A program made the translations under genes and the position numbers. Below are positions 1 through 9,788 of a stretch of DNA of 64,000 nt, piece after piece (positions within the stretch are counted from its first letter, which is position 1; every line of letters starts with the position of its first letter). Location: positions 34,799 through 98,798 of the forward strand of contig CAZSWR010000003.1 in the NCBI GenBank assembly GCA_964610885.1, in the 5' to 3' direction. The DNA is from CAZSWR01 sp964610885 (GTDB lineage: Bacteria; Bacteroidota; Ignavibacteria; Kapaibacteriales; UBA2268). Under the pieces are notes generated by a model. It did not search any database. It saw only the letters and a list, made by a program, of their open reading frames with translations, and was not told where the DNA came from.

Positions 1-306
1 AACGATGCAGACGCTGTCTGATGCGATTGTGTCCGCAAGAGCGACGCGGACGATTGCGTCCGTCCAAGTGCGGCACTGCGCCGAAGGAATCGGAACCGAA
101 CCAACCAAAACGAAGCTCGAATCGGAACGAAGCCCGAAACCAGTTCCATATATGACTAATTCATCGCCACGGACCAATGTGTCTGCGCCCAATCCATAAA
201 TTTCCAATCCGCCGGGAGTTTGCAGCGTTTCGTCGTTGCATCCCGAGGACAGCCACGCGAGAAGGGCGAAAGCCAATGTGGCGACAATATTTCTTAAAAT
301 ACTCAT
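1..306 (-). CDS. Lipoprotein with IPT/TIG-like start, partial (runs off the left edge)
   Basis: The reading frame opens with ATG at 306 and is open for 102 codons to the window edge, so the C-terminus is missing. The first residues are a signal peptide (MSILRNIVATLAFALLAWLS) followed by SGC, which fits a lipobox with Cys23 as the lipidation site. After the Cys comes a short linker, then a stretch with 'GGLEIYGLG', 'VIYGTGFG' and 'VLVGSVPI'. This resembles an IPT/TIG immunoglobulin-like fold (an 'I.G.GF' pattern). It is probably exported and anchored in a membrane. Which protein it belongs to cannot be told from the fragment. Confidence 0.7.
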   Translation of the reverse strand, partial: MSILRNIVATLAFALLAWLSSGCNDETLQTPGGLEIYGLGADTLVRGDELVIYGTGFGLRSDSSFVLVGSVPIPSAQCRTWTDAIVRVALADTIASDSVCIV

Positions 307-663
307 TTTGCTTTTTGTAAATGGACTTTTCAATTAAATGGAAACATTATAACGTTTTCAAACGAAGCCCTGCCGCTTCTTTTGAAATACAGCTCCGGTG
401 CGGATTTTCAAACCAATATTTTGATGGGCCGAACCCGCCGCCCACAAGCTTTTTGCGAATTAATTCCAGCTTGGAAACTGTACCAAAGTTGAAATTAAAC
501 CAACTTCAAATATAAAAAAAAAAGCAATAGGGCGCTCTCGGCCGGCGCCACTTAATCTTATGAGCTTCAATATCGTTATGAAACAAGGCAAAAGGCAGAC
601 ATGGAAACACGAGCAAAACGCAATGTTTTTGATAATGTGATGATTAGCAGATGTGGCGATTAG

Positions 664-731
664 ACTCATCCGATGACTCTTGGAATATCCATTCGACATT
701 GACTCGATAATTTGGTAGTCATCGGATGAGT
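664..731. repeat. 68-bp hairpin repeat, family A, copy 1
   Basis: The copy starts ACTCATCCGATGACT and ends AGTCATCGGATGAGT, so the two 15-base ends are perfect inverted repeats around a ~38-bp core. Related copies lie at 1767, 12844, 44140, 55992 and 56390, all between genes. Confidence 0.85.
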
Positions 732-743
732 TGCTTACGAATT

Positions 744-921
744 GATACCGCGTTAGCGGTTGTTGTGTTGTAGAAATTAGTTTCCCCGTGCAAGTCATAC
801 AGCGTAGCGGTTGTTTTATAAAACTCCGATTGAATCAACCAAACAAATAGAACATTCGCTACGCGAAATCACTACTAAAAAATCAAGATTTAGCTACAAT
901 ATAACAACCGCTACGCGGTAT
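744..921. repeat. Inverted-repeat element, family F, copy 1
   Basis: The element is bounded by TACCGCGTTAGCGGTTGTT on the left and AACAACCGCTACGCGGTA on the right. Internally it carries ATTCGCTACGCGAAATCAC, an embedded hairpin. The same parts appear in inverse order at 31542-31717. With the family A copy beside it, this accounts for most of the gene-free stretch 307-956. I see no gene there. Confidence 0.7.
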
Positions 922-956
922 AATGCAATATCGATTTACATGTCTTTCGCTTTTTC

Positions 957-1634
957 TCAGAGTTCGGCGCATTTCATCAGGAAGTGGTAGAGCTTTGCGT
1001 TGAATTGCATCGAGTCGGCGATTCGGTTGGCGAGGTCGGGCGAGAAGAAGCTGGCATCGATACGGCCGGAAGTGCCAGTGTAAAGATTCTTTTTCTGGAG
1101 CCAGGGCGCGAGCTTATCGCCGTGGCGGTTGGGCATTTTCTTCTTGTATTCCTCGCCAAAGACTTTGTATTCGCTGTGGTTTTCGAATGGGGCGACGATC
1201 GAGGCGAACTCTTCGGGGTGCGTATCGATGCTGTAGCGGTAGCGTTCCATGAAATCAGGCGTTGCGGCGTAGAAGCCCATTCCGAATTGGTATTCCTCGG
1301 GCGTGAAGTAGAAATAGAACTCCGGCACCATGGCCCATTGCTTTTTCGGGCGGCGGAACGAAACCCAGGCATTGGTGCGGTAGGGCGTCTTGTCGCGCGA
1401 GAATCGTATGTCGCGATAGATTCGAGAGATTGTTTTGTTGACTGCCGGAGCGGTCTCGACAAGTTCGTCGATTGCCTTGGCTTGTGGCCCGAGCGCCGTG
1501 GCCAGCCCGCGCAGAGGCCCGAGCACGTGCGTTTCGTATTCGCCCTTGTGCGTCTCGAACCAGTCTTTGTTGTTGTTGGCGGAGAGATTCTCGAAGAATT
1601 TAATTGAATTGGGAGTAAAGCCAGAAAACAGCAT
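957..1634 (-). CDS. DUF2461 (TIGR02453-type) family protein
   Basis: The protein of 225 residues covers the whole DUF2461 domain, whose usual size is 220-230. Recognisable blocks are 'FSGFTPNSIKFFENLSANN', 'NKDWFETHK', 'ISRIYRDIRFSRDKTPYR', 'GFYAATPDFMERYR' and 'PNRHGDKLAPWLQKKNLY'. The family is cytosolic, widespread in Bacteroidota, and has no firm biochemical function. A GTG start four codons upstream (1646) is possible, but the ATG at 1634 begins at the usual family N-terminus (MLFSGF). There is no obvious ribosome binding site. The gene stands alone between repeats and has no operon partner. Confidence 0.85.
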   Translation of the reverse strand: MLFSGFTPNSIKFFENLSANNNKDWFETHKGEYETHVLGPLRGLATALGPQAKAIDELVETAPAVNKTISRIYRDIRFSRDKTPYRTNAWVSFRRPKKQWAMVPEFYFYFTPEEYQFGMGFYAATPDFMERYRYSIDTHPEEFASIVAPFENHSEYKVFGEEYKKKMPNRHGDKLAPWLQKKNLYTGTSGRIDASFFSPDLANRIADSMQFNAKLYHFLMKCAEL

Positions 1635-1766
1635 AATCAACCACACAATAATTTGAAATAACTACGCAAAGATACTCAAAAATTTGGTGAATATGGGCAA
1701 AGAGATTGGAAGAAAAAATTGGTTCTGTAACGCTTTGTGTGTGAAAATTGTTCAGGCCCTTCTATT

Positions 1767-1835
1767 ACTCATCCGATGGCTCCCGGGGTTATTCATTCGT
1801 ATTTGACTCCTTACTTCTGTGGTCATCGGATGAGT
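1767..1835. repeat. Hairpin repeat, family A, copy 2
   Basis: ACTCATCCGATGGC at the left end and GGTCATCGGATGAGT at the right end surround an AT-rich core containing 'ATTCATTCGTATTTGACT', which matches the core of other copies. It lies in the 1647-2161 gap upstream of the giant secreted protein. Nothing else in that gap is recognisable beyond AT-rich leader sequence. Confidence 0.85.
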
Positions 1836-2161
1836 TTACAAGCACTATGAAGACTGCGCCCACACAGAGCAGCTGAGTTTTGCAACATATTACCATCCAA
1901 TACCAATTAAATGCCTTGAAAGTCAGTACTGCCAAGGCCTACGGGCGTGGCCACCAGACAAAGTTCAAATATGATATTAATCAAGAGGTAAATTATCGGA
2001 AAAAATTTTCTAAAACTTAATAATATCTTTTGCATATATACTTATTTATAACGTAATTTGGATGTTTGAATAAATGAAAAATTTGAATTAATTCTGTATA
2101 GGATTTCATAAATTTTGGAAACGCATTATTTCATTTGTTAAACTATACAACAGGAGTGCAA

Positions 2162-5100
2162 ATGCACTTTAAGAAACTATTTTTCATGCTCAGTATTATA
2201 GTGCTCGCAGCCGTTTCGGCCTTTGGCCAGACGCACCCTACAGCATATAACCTGAGCGGCGGCAGCTATAATTTCAATAGCTGGCTGGGCACGAACCTTT
2301 CCGGAACCTACCCACCCAATATGATGTTCCACAGAACAGGCGGAACTACCGACCCGGTAGTTACAACGGCAATGGTCGCCGACTACACTCGCGGATATGC
2401 CGAAGCGTCCTATGGCCGTATCTATGGCGATGGCGACAATGGCTTTTCGTTTATTAACTCCGGTACCAATGCCACAGGCCCATACCTTGGCGCCGCAGTC
2501 CTTGCGCTGAATACGACAGGCTGCACGAACATCCAAATCGGCTGGACCGGCAGGACAGTAGCCATCGGAACGGGCCGCCCCTACGTGGTGCGTTTGGAAT
2601 ACCGCGTCGATACAACCGCCGATTGGTTGGACATGCCCACGACCTCTATGTATGCCGCAACAGGCATACTTGGTGACTTTACAGTTATGCCCACGGTTAC
2701 CCTTCCCGCATCTGCCGAGAACCAAGCTTATGTCGAAGTTCGTTGGCACTATTATCAGAATGCCGCAACTGGATCAGGCAGCCGTCCGCGCATTGGTGTC
2801 GATGACATCACCGTTTCGGCCACTGTCGCTTCGGCTCCTGTCGTTACGACTTCAACCGCCACGGGTACAGCGACTCAAATCACTACCGGCGGAAACGTTA
2901 CAAATGGCGGCTCTGCCCCCGTTACCGCTCGCGGCGTCTGCTGGGGAACTGCTGTTAACCCCGAAATCACCGGAGACCACACAACTGACGGCGCAGGCAC
3001 TGGCGAATTCACGAGTACGATCTCTGGCCTTACGCCCAATACAGTTTATCACGTCCGCGCGTACGCAACCAATTCAGTTGGCACTTCGTACGGTAGCGAC
3101 GTTACCACAAGCACCGGCGGAGCAATTCCGCCGAGCGTCATAACGGCACAGCCTACAGCAACAGCGACAACAATTGAAACCGGCGGCAACGTTACCGCAA
3201 TCGGCTCGTCGGCTGTAACGGCCCGCGGCGTCTGCTGGGGCACTGCCACCGCCCCGACAATTTCCGGGAATCACACAACTGACGGCGCAGGTTTAGGCAA
3301 CTATTTCTCGACAATCACCGGCCTAACTCCCTCGACAACATACTATGTACGCGCCTATGCTACATCTGCCGACGGAACCGCTTACGGTTTTGAATACACA
3401 ATTGCCACACTTGCCCCGCAACCCCCGACGGTTACTACCACTGCCGGAGTCCCCACGGCAACAACGATCGTTACAGGCGGCAACGTTACCAACGAGGGTA
3501 CTACTCCCGTTTCGGCTCGTGGCGTCTGCTGGGGCACGGCCACCGGCCCGACGATCGCAGGCAACCACACGACAGACGGCACCGGAGCCGGCGTGTTCAC
3601 AAGCACAATCAGCGGATTGAGTCCGGTAACTACGTATTACATTCGCGCTTATGCAACGAGCGCCTCCGGCACATCCTACGGTAGCGAAATCACCGTGAAA
3701 ACGGCTGTTGGCGCGTACGACCTCTTCGCATCGGAATACAACATGGTTTATTGGGACAGCCTTGCCCTGGCCGGATCGTATCCGCCATCGATGATCTTCC
3801 GCTGCACCACAGCTGTGGATCCGGGACTTGCCAACGAAATGAACAAGGACTGGACTCTCGGATATAATCTGAAAACCGGTACAAGAATCAACGGCTTGCT
3901 CGATAGCGGTTTTTGCTTTGTCAATACAGGCAGCTCGAACGCGGGCGGCGGCTGGCTCGGCACAGCAGAACTTTCGCTGAACACTACCAATTGCGCCAAT
4001 ATCGTGGTTAATTGGGTGGGCGGCTTCATGGACCTTAGCAGCTCATCGACACGCGACTGGCGAATCCGTCTGCAATACAAAGTCGGAACAACCGGCACGT
4101 ACAACGACGTGATGGACGCAAACGGCCAACCCGTCGAATATAGCTACGACACATATATTAACAACAACAACTGGGCTTCGCTACCGCGCGACTCGAAACA
4201 GCTCGCCGGCACTTTGCCCTTCGACGCAGAGAACCAGCCCTACGTCGTTGTTCGCTGGAAATTCTACCAAAAATCGTCAATAGCAGGCGGCGCACGCCCA
4301 CGAATGAGAATCGATGATATCAACATCACTCGCCAATCCACAGTTGGGACGCCCACCAAGCTCACAATCACAGCCGTTACGCCCGAGAAACCAATGACGG
4401 GCCTTCCTTTCTCGATTACTGTGAGAAGTACGGACGCCACCGGCGCACCGAAAAATGTTTCGCAGGCCACCACGGTAACCCTCTCGAAAACTATCGGCAC
4501 AGGCAACCTGATGGGCACGCTCACAGGAACAATCCCCGCCGGGCTTAACTACGTGGTGTTTAACAATCTGACCTACGAAACCGCCCAGGCAATTACAGTG
4601 CGCGCAGACGCATCGCTTGGCGACGTGCTCGGATTCGCCACCAAACAAATCACCGTACTTGCCAAACCGACTGTTGCTCTCAACATCTATCCGAAGGGCC
4701 ACGTCGGAATCGCATTGCCCACCTTCACGGTCGAAGCTCGCAAGGCAAATGCAGAAATCGAAACAAATTACTCGAACTACGACGTTACTATCACGAAAGT
4801 CTCCGGCCCAGGCAATATCACGGGCGTGATGACCAAGAAAGCCCAGAACGGCGTTGCTTCGTTCGATGGCTTGGTGTTCAGCGCAGCCGGCTCGTACGTT
4901 ATTCGCGCAAGCGCACAATTCATTGGCGACGCACCGGATCAGGAAATCGTTATCAACGCAGCTCCTACGCTGGGCGAGATTATCATTCCGCGCTTCGCTA
5001 AGGGCGTCGGGAACGTCGATGAAGTCGATGAAAACAACAGCACACGAGTCCCCACTTATGCACTTGTTACTATTAACAACTTGCACCCGAATACGGTTTA

Positions 5101-7540
5101 CAAATACGTAACCGGCGGCCAAAAATCTGGCTACACAGGCTCGAAAGCCACTGACGGCGGAGCTGGCAACAACTTCCACCACAACCACATAATGGACACA
5201 TACGTCTATTCGACATTCAGAAATACGACCATGACGGACACAACGCCTTATTCGACATTTATGACAGGCGCTGCCGAAACCAGCAAGACGATTTGGATCA
5301 ACTTGGTGCCGACTGCCAACGCTATCTTCGCCGAGGACAACCAATTCTATTGGATCGTAACGCTTGGCAACGAAAAAGGCCTTATCAACCGCATGCAAAC
5401 CACCAACCTCACGACATCGCTCGATTTCGGCGTGGGCAGAAAGAATGCAACCGGCATCGCAGACCGCAAGAGCGACCTCGACGTGAAGAACTTCGTCTGC
5501 CTCTACAACGAAACTGCCACCGGCACCCAGCCGATGACCACAGCTATCGTTATGCAAAACGGAGCAGAACTCCGCTACAACGGCAAGAGCCAAGCCGCTC
5601 CATTCTACAGGCTTTTGGAACTCGTTCCGAATTCGTGGGCGACCGTGATCCCGAACGGAATCAAAACCGGCCAAGACGAACTCGGCCAGCCGATCTACCA
5701 AGACGTTTCGCTCAAGAGACTCGAAGAATACTCGCCCAATGGCGTGCTTCTCCACACATGGATCAAAGACGACGGCATTTGGAAAGGCGTCAGCACGCTT
5801 AACCTGTCCGGCGGCATGACGGCACCTCTCTATTTCGAGACACCGGAAATCACTTTGGTCAATCCTTTGCAACACGACGCACAGACTATCTGCAATAGCG
5901 AACCTTTTGCCATCACATGGCAATCGCGAGGCATCTCTAACGTCAAAATCGAAGCCTCCGGCGACGACGGCGCTACCTGGACAACCGTGGCGGCATCCGC
6001 TCCGGCAGTTGCATACTCCGTTGGCGATTATTCCTATGGAAGCTACCTGTGGGATATGCCCCGGAACACATACACAAACCGTGCAGTACGCATCCGCGTA
6101 ACACCGGTCGAACACAGCTACATTTCCTACACAAGCGGCCAACTTACCGTCTTCGACGGAGCCAAAGTGGAAGGCCTCACAGCGAATCAAATCATTTGCC
6201 AAGGCGAAGAACTTTCGTTGCAAGCCAATGCAAGCGGTTCGGGCGTGGGATACCAATGGTGCAAAGACAACAAAGAAATCATCGGCGCCACTCTGCCGAC
6301 GTACACGATCCCAAGCGCAGAATACATAAATTCCGGTATCTATACCTGCAAACTTACTTCGGCAGGCCCCTGCGGTGTGGTTACGTCGGATCCGATTCTG
6401 GTCTATGTGGCCGGCCCGACTCTCGTTACTCGCCAACCCGAGAATCAATCCGTTACCGAAGGTTCTTATGCTCGCTTCTTCATCGAAGCCCACATCAATG
6501 GCGCTCCGCCGGAGTACGTAACATCGTACCAATGGTACCGCAATGGCATGAGAATCACTGACAATGACAAATACATCGGCTCGCAAACAGACGTCCTCGT
6601 CGTGGCAAACATCACAGCAGACGACAACGGAACTCAATACCATTGCGTTGCAAGAGGCCTCTGCGGTGCATCTGCATCCGAGCGCGCCAAAATCACTGTC
6701 ATCGACGGCGGAATCGTCGTTTCAGAGCAACCTCGCGACCAACGGACATGCCTTGGCTCGTCGGTTTCGCTTTCCACAGGAATCGAAATCAAAGCAACGG
6801 CACGCCCCACGTTCCAATGGTTCAAAGACGGATCGGCAATTCAAGACAACGATCTGTATTCGGGTACCAATTCCAAAGTGCTTACAATTGCTAACGCAAA
6901 CGAAGCCGCAAACGGATACTATCGCCTGTCGATCGTTAACCAAGAAAACGGGACGGAAATCCTTACATCGTCCGCCAGAGTATCGGTCCAGCCGGAAATT
7001 GCATTCGCAATGCCTGCCGAACTTTCGCTCAACATCGGCGAAACGATGATCGTCCGCGCCGAATCGAACGTTGACGCTACAGCATTCCAATGGTACTTCA
7101 ATGGCAAGGCAATCGAAGGGGCAAACAATGCCACATTCGAGAAACCCGGATTCAACTTCACCGATTGCGGAGCATACCACTGCACAGCCACCACGGCCTG
7201 CGGCGATTTCACTTCGCCCACGGTGAACGTTACGGCTCTCTACAATCCGACATCGGCCGGAGACGTTTCGGTTAATGGCTACACACTCGAAGCCATCTCG
7301 CCGAATCCTGTTACGACCATCGCAGCAGTTCGCTACTCGCTGCCCGCTGCCGATCAGGTTCGCATCGAGCTTAGCGACATGTTTGGCAACAAGGTTGCAA
7401 CGCTTAAATCCGCTTCCGAACAGGGCGCAGGCATTGCGTACATCAATGCAGAAAGCCTGAACCTGGCGAGCGGCATCTATTACGTAACGCTTAGGGCAGG
7501 CAAAGCCACTCTGACGCAGAAAATTTCAGTCGTCAGGTAA
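2162..7540 (+). CDS. Giant secreted multidomain protein with fibronectin-like and Ig-like repeats and a type IX sorting tail
   Basis: Start chosen at ATG 2162 because AGGAG lies at 2152-2156 and a signal peptide follows directly (MHFKKLFFMLSIIVLAAVSA, then FGQ). Total is 1792 residues. Order: an N-terminal beta-rich domain (about 23-220, 'YNLSGGSYNFNSW'); three ~95-residue fibronectin-III-like repeats (about 225-515), each with 'ARGVCWGTA', 'NHTTDGAG', 'ISGLTP' and 'YYVRAYATS'; a second copy of the first domain ('YDLFASEYNMVYWDS'); filamin/Big-like domains; a ~300-residue middle region; four Ig-like domains (about 1335-1690) with 'YQW..' and 'Y.C' strands; and a type IX secretion tail ('ISPNPVTTIAAVRYSLP' to 'QKISVVR'). 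Probably exported by type IX secretion and attached to or released from the surface, perhaps in adhesion. The specific ligand is unknown. Confidence 0.9.
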   Translation: MHFKKLFFMLSIIVLAAVSAFGQTHPTAYNLSGGSYNFNSWLGTNLSGTYPPNMMFHRTGGTTDPVVTTAMVADYTRGYAEASYGRIYGDGDNGFSFINSGTNATGPYLGAAVLALNTTGCTNIQIGWTGRTVAIGTGRPYVVRLEYRVDTTADWLDMPTTSMYAATGILGDFTVMPTVTLPASAENQAYVEVRWHYYQNAATGSGSRPRIGVDDITVSATVASAPVVTTSTATGTATQITTGGNVTNGGSAPVTARGVCWGTAVNPEITGDHTTDGAGTGEFTSTISGLTPNTVYHVRAYATNSVGTSYGSDVTTSTGGAIPPSVITAQPTATATTIETGGNVTAIGSSAVTARGVCWGTATAPTISGNHTTDGAGLGNYFSTITGLTPSTTYYVRAYATSADGTAYGFEYTIATLAPQPPTVTTTAGVPTATTIVTGGNVTNEGTTPVSARGVCWGTATGPTIAGNHTTDGTGAGVFTSTISGLSPVTTYYIRAYATSASGTSYGSEITVKTAVGAYDLFASEYNMVYWDSLALAGSYPPSMIFRCTTAVDPGLANEMNKDWTLGYNLKTGTRINGLLDSGFCFVNTGSSNAGGGWLGTAELSLNTTNCANIVVNWVGGFMDLSSSSTRDWRIRLQYKVGTTGTYNDVMDANGQPVEYSYDTYINNNNWASLPRDSKQLAGTLPFDAENQPYVVVRWKFYQKSSIAGGARPRMRIDDINITRQSTVGTPTKLTITAVTPEKPMTGLPFSITVRSTDATGAPKNVSQATTVTLSKTIGTGNLMGTLTGTIPAGLNYVVFNNLTYETAQAITVRADASLGDVLGFATKQITVLAKPTVALNIYPKGHVGIALPTFTVEARKANAEIETNYSNYDVTITKVSGPGNITGVMTKKAQNGVASFDGLVFSAAGSYVIRASAQFIGDAPDQEIVINAAPTLGEIIIPRFAKGVGNVDEVDENNSTRVPTYALVTINNLHPNTVYKYVTGGQKSGYTGSKATDGGAGNNFHHNHIMDTYVYSTFRNTTMTDTTPYSTFMTGAAETSKTIWINLVPTANAIFAEDNQFYWIVTLGNEKGLINRMQTTNLTTSLDFGVGRKNATGIADRKSDLDVKNFVCLYNETATGTQPMTTAIVMQNGAELRYNGKSQAAPFYRLLELVPNSWATVIPNGIKTGQDELGQPIYQDVSLKRLEEYSPNGVLLHTWIKDDGIWKGVSTLNLSGGMTAPLYFETPEITLVNPLQHDAQTICNSEPFAITWQSRGISNVKIEASGDDGATWTTVAASAPAVAYSVGDYSYGSYLWDMPRNTYTNRAVRIRVTPVEHSYISYTSGQLTVFDGAKVEGLTANQIICQGEELSLQANASGSGVGYQWCKDNKEIIGATLPTYTIPSAEYINSGIYTCKLTSAGPCGVVTSDPILVYVAGPTLVTRQPENQSVTEGSYARFFIEAHINGAPPEYVTSYQWYRNGMRITDNDKYIGSQTDVLVVANITADDNGTQYHCVARGLCGASASERAKITVIDGGIVVSEQPRDQRTCLGSSVSLSTGIEIKATARPTFQWFKDGSAIQDNDLYSGTNSKVLTIANANEAANGYYRLSIVNQENGTEILTSSARVSVQPEIAFAMPAELSLNIGETMIVRAESNVDATAFQWYFNGKAIEGANNATFEKPGFNFTDCGAYHCTATTACGDFTSPTVNVTALYNPTSAGDVSVNGYTLEAISPNPVTTIAAVRYSLPAADQVRIELSDMFGNKVATLKSASEQGAGIAYINAESLNLASGIYYVTLRAGKATLTQKISVVR

Positions 7541-7574
7541 ACCGACTGCAACCAATAGAGTTATTACCAAAACG

Positions 7575-7610
7575 AACTCCCTTTCCGGCTGCCGGGAAGG
7601 GAGTTTTGTT
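7575..7610 (+). terminator. Rho-independent terminator of the giant secreted protein gene
   Basis: AACTCCCTTTCC pairs with GGGAAGGGAGTT across a GGCTGCC loop region, followed by TTGTTT. It sits 35 bases after the stop codon. Confidence 0.85.
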
Positions 7611-7654
7611 TGGAGCACCGGAGTTGGGAACTGTACCATTCCGAATGGCTGAGA

Positions 7655-7765
7655 CTTCCATAAAAAAACGTTTTCTTAAGTCCCTTCTACCGTCGGGAGA
7701 AGGGCTGGGGACGAGGGTATAGAATATATTTCATATTTTTAATGAATAATCCAGGTTTATATCGC
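7655..7765 (+). repeat. Family B repeat, partial copy 1
   Basis: It contains 'GACTTCCAT', 'ACGTTTTCTTAAGTCCC', 'CGTCGGGAGAAGGG' and 'GACGAGGGTATA', then 'TTAATGAATAATCCAGGTTT'. This matches the right two-thirds of the complete copy at 10862-11023. The left terminal repeat is degraded. Confidence 0.7.
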
Positions 7766-7773
7766 TTAGGAGG

Positions 7774-7984
7774 CTGTTGAAAAAGTAAAAGATTTGCAAC
7801 AATGGGTTTCAACCTATTGCATGTATTGCTGTAACTCATTGAAATATCGACAAATCCCCCAACCCCCTTTTTCTAAGGGGGCTAAAGAATGGTATGGGCT
7901 AATACATTGATAATATAGTAGTTATGGTTTGTATCGAACCCACGGGTTAACCCGTGGGATGGCACAGAGCTACTTTTTCAACAG
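7774..7984. mobile_element. MITE-like element, family D, complete copy
   Basis: A perfect 14-base terminal inverted repeat, CTGTTGAAAAAGTA at 7774-7787 and TACTTTTTCAACAG at 7971-7984, bounds a 211-bp element without coding capacity. Inside are 'AAATCCCCCAACCCCC...AAGGGGG' and a CACGGGTTAACCCGTG hairpin. Degraded relatives lie at 17217-17400 and 39830-40380, and two ends lie at the right edge of the window. There is no transposase, so it is non-autonomous if mobile. Confidence 0.65.
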
Positions 7985-8218
7985 ACTGTTAGTATGGGTA
8001 GATACAATACGCCAAAAAACCGAGGCATGCATATCTTGAAATCCTCTTCTCGAGAATAATTTCTAACCACCCCAGAAACCCATTGCTGCGCAACGGATTT
8101 CTCATCCCATCCTTGGCAAGGAGGGGACCAAAGGGGAGGTTTAATGATTTAAATAGCTCGCCCACCTAACACGATATAGAACCAATAATAACACGAGTAT
8201 AATACTTTCACTTGAAAT

Positions 8219-8248
8219 GCGCCGTAACGAACTTGCGGCGCTTTTTTT
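8219..8248 (+). terminator. Terminator-like hairpin without an obvious upstream gene
   Basis: GCGCCG (8219-8224) pairs with CGGCGC (8236-8241), followed by seven T. No convincing coding sequence precedes it. It may end an unannotated small transcript or protect against read-through into purB. Confidence 0.55.
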
Positions 8249-8302
8249 GTTTGTGCCGCTGTTTTTCTTCGATTTTCCTTCGGCGAAACGAGTTAATTTC
8301 CT

Positions 8303-8310
8303 TATTTTTG
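8303..8310 (+). promoter_or_regulatory. Candidate Bacteroidota-type -7 box upstream of purB
   Basis: TATTTTTG fits TAnnTTTG. It lies about 160 bases before the purB start, and no clean -33 TTTG is seen at the usual distance, so the call is weak. A GTGGCGACTGCCAC hairpin follows in the leader at 8350-8363. Confidence 0.3.
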
Positions 8311-8472
8311 TACGGAGTTTGAGCGTGCAATCGGCACAAACCAATTCATGTGGCGACTGCCACTATATTATCAAGGGCAGCGCAATGATGAAATGAATGG
8401 TGAACAAGATTCATTATTCCTTATGTTAGAATGAAATTTAACTTTTTATATTAATAATCAAAGTACTAAGCA

Positions 8473-9765
8473 ATGATACCACGCTACACTCGGCCCGAAA
8501 TGGGAAAAATCTGGAGCGACGAAAACAAGTATAAAATCTGGCTCGATATCGAAGTCCTCGCCACCGAAGCCCAAGCGATTCAGGGCATAGTCCCGCAATC
8601 TGCCATCGATACCATTCGCGAAAAGGCTCGGTTCGACGTCGGCCGAATCAACGAAATCGAAGAGACCACCAAACACGACGTTATCGCATTCCTGACAAAC
8701 GTGGAGGAATACGTCGGCGAGCCGTCCCGATACATTCACCTGGGCATGACCTCCAGCGACGTTTTGGACACTTGCTTCGGGATGCAGTGCAAGCAAAGTG
8801 GCGAACTGCTCGTGGAGGGTCTCGAGCGGCTGAAGGAAGTCCTGGCCCGCCGCGCCCGCGAGTTCAAATACACAATTTGCGTGGGCCGCACGCACGGAAT
8901 CCATGCCGAACCGGTTACTTTCGGATTGAAATTCGCCCTCTGGTACGAAGAGTGCAAACGCAACATCGAGCGTATGCGCCGCGCCGTGGCCGAAGTGGCC
9001 GTAGGCAAGATCAGCGGTGCAGTCGGCACGTTCGAGCACCTCAGCCCGCAGGTGGAGGAATACGTCTGCGAGAAACTCGGACTGAAGCCCGCGCCGGTCG
9101 GAACGCAAGTGGTCCAACGCGACATCCACGCCGAATACATGGGCGCAATGGCTCTGGCGGCCAGCATGCTCGAGAAAATTGCCACGGAAATCCGCCACCT
9201 GCAGAAAACCGAAGTGCTCGAGGCAGAGGAATATTTCTCGAAAGGCCAGAAAGGCAGCTCGGCAATGCCCCACAAACGCAACCCGATCGCCAGCGAAAAC
9301 ATCTGCGGCCAGGCAAGGATGATCCGCGCAAATTTGCAAGCAGCTATCGAGAACAATGCACTCTGGCACGAACGCGACATCTCGCATTCCAGCGTCGAAC
9401 GTATCATTTTCCCCGATTCGACCGTTACGCTCGATTACATACTCCACAGAGCTATCAACCTCTTGGACAAATTGCTGGTCTATCCGGACAATATGATGCG
9501 GAACCTGAATATCACGAACGGGCTGATTCACTCGCAATCCGTATTGCTCGCGCTGGCGAAAAAAGGCCTCAAACGCCAAGAGGCTTACGTCCTCGTGCAG
9601 AGGTCGGCAATGCGTACGTGGTCCGAACGGATCCCGTTCATGCAGACTCTGCTCGAAAACGAAGAACTGATGCAGCACACCACGAAGGAAGAAATTGAAT
9701 CGCTCTTCAATTACGACGTAATCCTGCGGAGCGTGGACTATATCTTCAATCGCTGCGGACTCTAA
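8473..9765 (+). CDS. purB: Adenylosuccinate lyase
   Basis: Catalyses two steps of purine synthesis: SAICAR to AICAR plus fumarate, and adenylosuccinate to AMP plus fumarate. The 430-residue length is typical of the short bacterial PurB class (B. subtilis-like). The fumarase/aspartase superfamily signature 'GSSAMPHKRNP' is near residues 260-270 and holds the mobile catalytic Ser loop. 'GMTSSDVLDT' (TSxD) and 'GRTHGIHAEP' supply the other active-site segments. The ATG start has no clear Shine-Dalgarno, as is common here, but 'MIPRYTRPEMGKIW' is the family N-terminus. It stands alone; the next gene is an unrelated glycosyltransferase. A 482-codon open frame on the opposite strand is a composition artefact. 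Confidence 0.97.
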   Translation: MIPRYTRPEMGKIWSDENKYKIWLDIEVLATEAQAIQGIVPQSAIDTIREKARFDVGRINEIEETTKHDVIAFLTNVEEYVGEPSRYIHLGMTSSDVLDTCFGMQCKQSGELLVEGLERLKEVLARRAREFKYTICVGRTHGIHAEPVTFGLKFALWYEECKRNIERMRRAVAEVAVGKISGAVGTFEHLSPQVEEYVCEKLGLKPAPVGTQVVQRDIHAEYMGAMALAASMLEKIATEIRHLQKTEVLEAEEYFSKGQKGSSAMPHKRNPIASENICGQARMIRANLQAAIENNALWHERDISHSSVERIIFPDSTVTLDYILHRAINLLDKLLVYPDNMMRNLNITNGLIHSQSVLLALAKKGLKRQEAYVLVQRSAMRTWSERIPFMQTLLENEELMQHTTKEEIESLFNYDVILRSVDYIFNRCGL

Positions 9766-9788
9766 ACTGCACCAACAGAATAAAACTT

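Noticed and set aside
460..798. 112-codon minus frame
   Set aside because: It spans a family A hairpin and the start of a family F repeat and has no conserved motif or ribosome binding site.
4277..6643. 788-codon open frame antisense to the giant secreted protein gene
   Set aside because: It lies opposite an evident coding frame with signal peptide, repeats and sorting tail. It is Cys/Arg/Val-rich without domains, an effect of codon bias in the sense gene.
8141..8344. 67-codon minus frame near purB
   Set aside because: It runs through a terminator hairpin and a candidate promoter. The composition is not protein-like.
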